In this document: piece after piece, positions 6,283-8,201 of the stretch
Numbering within the stretch: the first letter of the stretch is position 1
Layout of the letters: each line of letters begins with the position of its first letter
Source of the DNA: Flavisolibacter sp.
Lineage (GTDB): Bacteria; Bacteroidota; Bacteroidia; Chitinophagales; Chitinophagaceae
Direction: 5' to 3'
DNA length: 8,201 nucleotides
NCBI GenBank assembly: GCA_017745135.1
Contig: JAGIAB010000127.1
Location: 1-8,201 of the forward strand
Made by a program: the position numbers and the translations under genes
Notes under the pieces: generated by a model
Database searches by the model: none
What the model was told of the DNA's origin: nothing
Seen by the model: only the letters and a program-made list of their open reading frames with translations

Positions 6283-7031
6283 TTCATTTGAAAACTTAGT
6301 TGTGCAAAATCATGAACGCTTAGTTGTTCTGCACGTTTGTCAAAAATAGGTTGCTGCAAAACAGCGGTGTCAAATAAATTTTTGCAGGCATTGCGCAAGG
6401 TTTTTCTTCGTTGGTTGAAAGCAGTTTTTACCAATTCAAAAAAAGAAGCTCTGCTTTTTATTGTAACCGGCTCTTTCTTTGGAAGCAACTTAATAACACC
6501 ACTTTTTACTTTTGGCGGAGGAACAAAACTGTTTTCATTCACATCGAATAAATAAACCACGTCATAAAAAGCCTGTACCAAAACGCTGGTCACTCCATAC
6601 ACTTTACTGCCTTCATGTGCGGCTACTCTTTGAGCGACTTCTTTTTGGAACATGCCAATTACACATTCAACTTCATTTTCCCATTCTAAAATTTTGAATA
6701 AGATTTGAGTTGAGATGTTGTAAGGAAAATTACCAACAACAGTAAACGGTTCCTGAAATGGTTTATCAATATCGAGAAAGCTTTGATGAATAATTTTATC
6801 ATTCAAAACAGGATAGTTGTTTTTTAAGAACACTACTTTCTCTTCGTCGAGTTCTACTGCCTTAAAATCAACATCGGGAATTTGAATCAAATATTTTGTC
6901 AGAGCTCCACCACCCGGCCCCACCTCCAGCAAATTTGTAAAAGCACATGTATTGAGCTCACTCACAATTTTCCGGCAAATGTTTTCATCTTTTAAAAAAT
7001 GCTGGCCGAGGGATTTTTTCAGCGTGTACAT
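6279..7031 (-). CDS. rsmA: 16S rRNA (adenine(1518)-N(6)/adenine(1519)-N(6))-dimethyltransferase RsmA (KsgA)
   Basis: RsmA dimethylates two adjacent adenines in helix 45 of 16S rRNA from S-adenosylmethionine late in 30S assembly. In the 250-residue product SLGQHFLKD (7-15) is the conserved N-terminal signature, EVGPGGGALT (36-45) the SAM loop, VEL (59-61) the acidic ribose contact, NFPYNIS (101-107) the catalytic N-x-P-Y motif, and FVPPPKVKSGV and FNQRRKTLRN the C-terminal family blocks. I place the start at ATG 7031. The longer frame begins at a TTG (7058) inside the preceding hairpin and adds nine residues not seen in the family. A TATTTTTG (7037-7044, minus) matching the -7 consensus lies only five bases before the ATG, though without a matching -33. 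The stop overlaps the dehydrogenase start by four bases. Confidence 0.95.
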   Translation of the reverse strand: MYTLKKSLGQHFLKDENICRKIVSELNTCAFTNLLEVGPGGGALTKYLIQIPDVDFKAVELDEEKVVFLKNNYPVLNDKIIHQSFLDIDKPFQEPFTVVGNFPYNISTQILFKILEWENEVECVIGMFQKEVAQRVAAHEGSKVYGVTSVLVQAFYDVVYLFDVNENSFVPPPKVKSGVIKLLPKKEPVTIKSRASFFELVKTAFNQRRKTLRNACKNLFDTAVLQQPIFDKRAEQLSVHDFAQLSFQMK

Positions 7032-7052
7032 CACCTCAAAAATAACGCAATT

Positions 7053-7081
7053 AAACAAGCCCCTTTGAAGGGGCTTGTTTT
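7053..7081 (-). terminator. Strong hairpin terminator between the TSP3-repeat T9SS gene and rsmA
   Basis: AAACAAGCCCC (7053-7063) pairs perfectly with GGGGCTTGTTT (7070-7080) around TTTGAA, an 11-bp GC-cored stem. On the minus strand the last stem bases supply three T, followed by AATT; on the plus strand four T follow. The only gene reading into it is the minus-strand T9SS gene ending at 7100, so it should terminate that transcript. The symmetric design could work in both directions. Confidence 0.75.
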
Positions 7082-7099
7082 ATCATGGGAATTATGTTT

Positions 7100-8201
7100 T
7101 TAACGCTGAACACTGAATTTAGCAGTCAGAATTTTTTCATCTAAAATTGCTTCTAAAATATAGCTGCCATTAGACCAGTTATTTGACACCGGAATACCTA
7201 TGGTATTGTTGCCCGGGCTTAGCGTTTCCCTGATTTCATAAACTCTTCTTCCCTTCATATCTATTATGTGGATTTTCACTGTCGTTTTTTCGGAACTGCT
7301 GATAAATACCTGCATACTGCTGTGAACAGGATTAGGAACAACCTGCAACCTGGAATCTCTTTCTTTTGAAAGCGAAATAGTGGAGCTGTATTTAATTTTT
7401 CCATTATTGTCCAGCCCTTTAATTCTATAAAACAATTTAGAAGCTGTTACTGACTTAACATCGTCGCTGTAGGAATAGGTCTCCACTTCGCTTTTTGCTT
7501 TTGTTGCAACAACAGATTGCAAATTGTCGAAGTGCACTCCATCCAAACTTCTTTCTATTGAGTATTGTTTTACATTCTCATTACGGCTCACTGTCCATTT
7601 CAATGAAACCACATTATCTATAAGAACGCCTTTAAACGAAATGAAATTAAAGTTTAGCACATAATCTACGAATCTCCAATCTCTATCTAAATTACCAGGG
7701 TAAGACTTTTGAACCATAGTATTACTACCGGGAGATGTGGCTCCATTAAAAGATCCGCCGTTACCCATATAAGCAGATGTACCTTTCGCACTGGTGTTGT
7801 CGGTATCAAATCGATCATCCAACCCATCGCCATCTGTATCAATGCCCGTTAATGTAACATTATCATCCGGCTTTTTATTTAAATTGAAATCATTGCCTTC
7901 GTATATATCTGCAAGCCCGTCTCCGTCACTATCGAAATCAAGATAATCCGGGTAAGCATCGCCATCATGGTTGTAGATGGATATACCTTTTCCGCCAAAT
8001 CCCGAAATATTATCATAGCTATCATCAATGCCATCACCGTCGCTGTCCAAACCGGAAGGCAATACATAACAAACCGTACACTGACCTTCAATATTGTCGG
8101 GAATACCATCATCATCGGAATCTATATCGTACAGATTCGGTCTTCCTGTGCCATCCCTGTTTGGTAAAGTAAGTGAACCCAGGGCCGCTACAGTTGTACT
8201 C
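7100..8201 (-). CDS. T9SS-exported protein with Asp-rich calcium-binding-type (TSP3-like) repeats, N-terminus outside the window
   Basis: The minus-strand frame is open from the stop codon at 7100 to the window edge, giving 366 visible residues and no start. A TTG at 8062 gives an internal frame start, but the repeats continue upstream of it without interruption. Four Asp-box loops are visible: IDSDDDG (8105-8125), LDSDGDG (8030-8050), FDSDGDG (7916-7936) and IDTDGDG (7823-7843), with an extra DGDAYPD between the second and third. These resemble thrombospondin type 3 repeats, which bind calcium. A Gly/Ser-rich linker follows, then a fibronectin-III-like module (7370-7609; YSIERSLDG, LFYRI) and a type A sorting domain (7103-7348; VVPNPVHSS, IIDMKGRRV, NGSYILEA). 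The product is probably a large secreted or surface adhesin-like protein; the part that would define its function is not in view. Confidence 0.88.
   Translation of the reverse strand, partial: STTVAALGSLTLPNRDGTGRPNLYDIDSDDDGIPDNIEGQCTVCYVLPSGLDSDGDGIDDSYDNISGFGGKGISIYNHDGDAYPDYLDFDSDGDGLADIYEGNDFNLNKKPDDNVTLTGIDTDGDGLDDRFDTDNTSAKGTSAYMGNGGSFNGATSPGSNTMVQKSYPGNLDRDWRFVDYVLNFNFISFKGVLIDNVVSLKWTVSRNENVKQYSIERSLDGVHFDNLQSVVATKAKSEVETYSYSDDVKSVTASKLFYRIKGLDNNGKIKYSSTISLSKERDSRLQVVPNPVHSSMQVFISSSEKTTVKIHIIDMKGRRVYEIRETLSPGNNTIGIPVSNNWSNGSYILEAILDEKILTAKFSVQR

Noticed and set aside
7032..7058. Upstream extension of rsmA to TTG 7058
   Set aside because: The codon is inside the left arm of the 7053-7080 hairpin and the extra nine residues do not belong to the RsmA family.
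7100..8062. Complete gene starting at TTG 8062
   Set aside because: The frame remains open upstream to 8201 and encodes another Asp-box repeat, so the gene is a fragment cut by the window edge.
7879..8115. 78-codon minus-strand frame overlapping the Asp-box repeats
   Set aside because: It is an alternate frame of the repetitive GAT/GAC-rich DNA; the Asp-rich frame is clearly the coding one.

Overview
This window of about 8.2 kb is ordinary chromosomal DNA, most likely from the Bacteroidota and probably a Chitinophagaceae-like member; the family-level guess is inference. The evidence is AT-rich DNA, two proteins with C-terminal type IX secretion (T9SS) sorting domains, starts without clear Shine-Dalgarno sequences, one good match to the Bacteroidota TAnnTTTG promoter element, and short-word intergenic repeats. 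There are no tRNA or rRNA genes, CRISPR arrays, insertion sequences or phage genes. I found no obvious new defence or biosynthetic system. The longest non-coding gap is 181 bases (1003-1183).

Left part (13-2676). A polytopic membrane protein of the LPG-synthase-TM/flippase-like family (minus) diverges from ruvC (plus). The gap between them carries two inverted blocks of a 9-10-base repeated word. ruvC uses a TTG start forced by an in-frame stop just upstream. Its 3' end converges on, and overlaps by 15 bases, a minus-strand pair greA then HIT protein. The intrinsic terminator of that pair appears to lie inside the ruvC reading frame and encodes the Lys/Ser-rich RuvC tail. A perfect-register array of four octamers sits immediately upstream of the HIT start codon.

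Middle part (2701-5251). Two minus-strand genes for exported proteins: a 127-residue protein that is essentially one fibronectin-III-like module, then a 659-residue protein with signal peptide, an unrecognised N-terminal region, an Ig/PKD-like domain, the same type of module, and a T9SS sorting domain. Hairpins follow each gene, and a promoter candidate precedes the small one.

Right part (5332-8201). A minus-strand pair, rsmA and a 2-hydroxyacid dehydrogenase, is joined by a 4-base ATGA overlap. Upstream, beyond a strong hairpin, is the 3' part of another T9SS-exported protein with Asp-rich calcium-binding-type repeats; its start lies outside the window.

Functionally, the window mixes housekeeping information-processing genes (ruvC, greA, rsmA) with cell-surface or secreted T9SS cargo. 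Several apparent upstream starts (TTG codons at 4787, 5223, 7058) are poor choices. Two abut or lie inside hairpins, one overlaps a promoter motif, and each has a better ATG downstream, so shorter coding regions are given.
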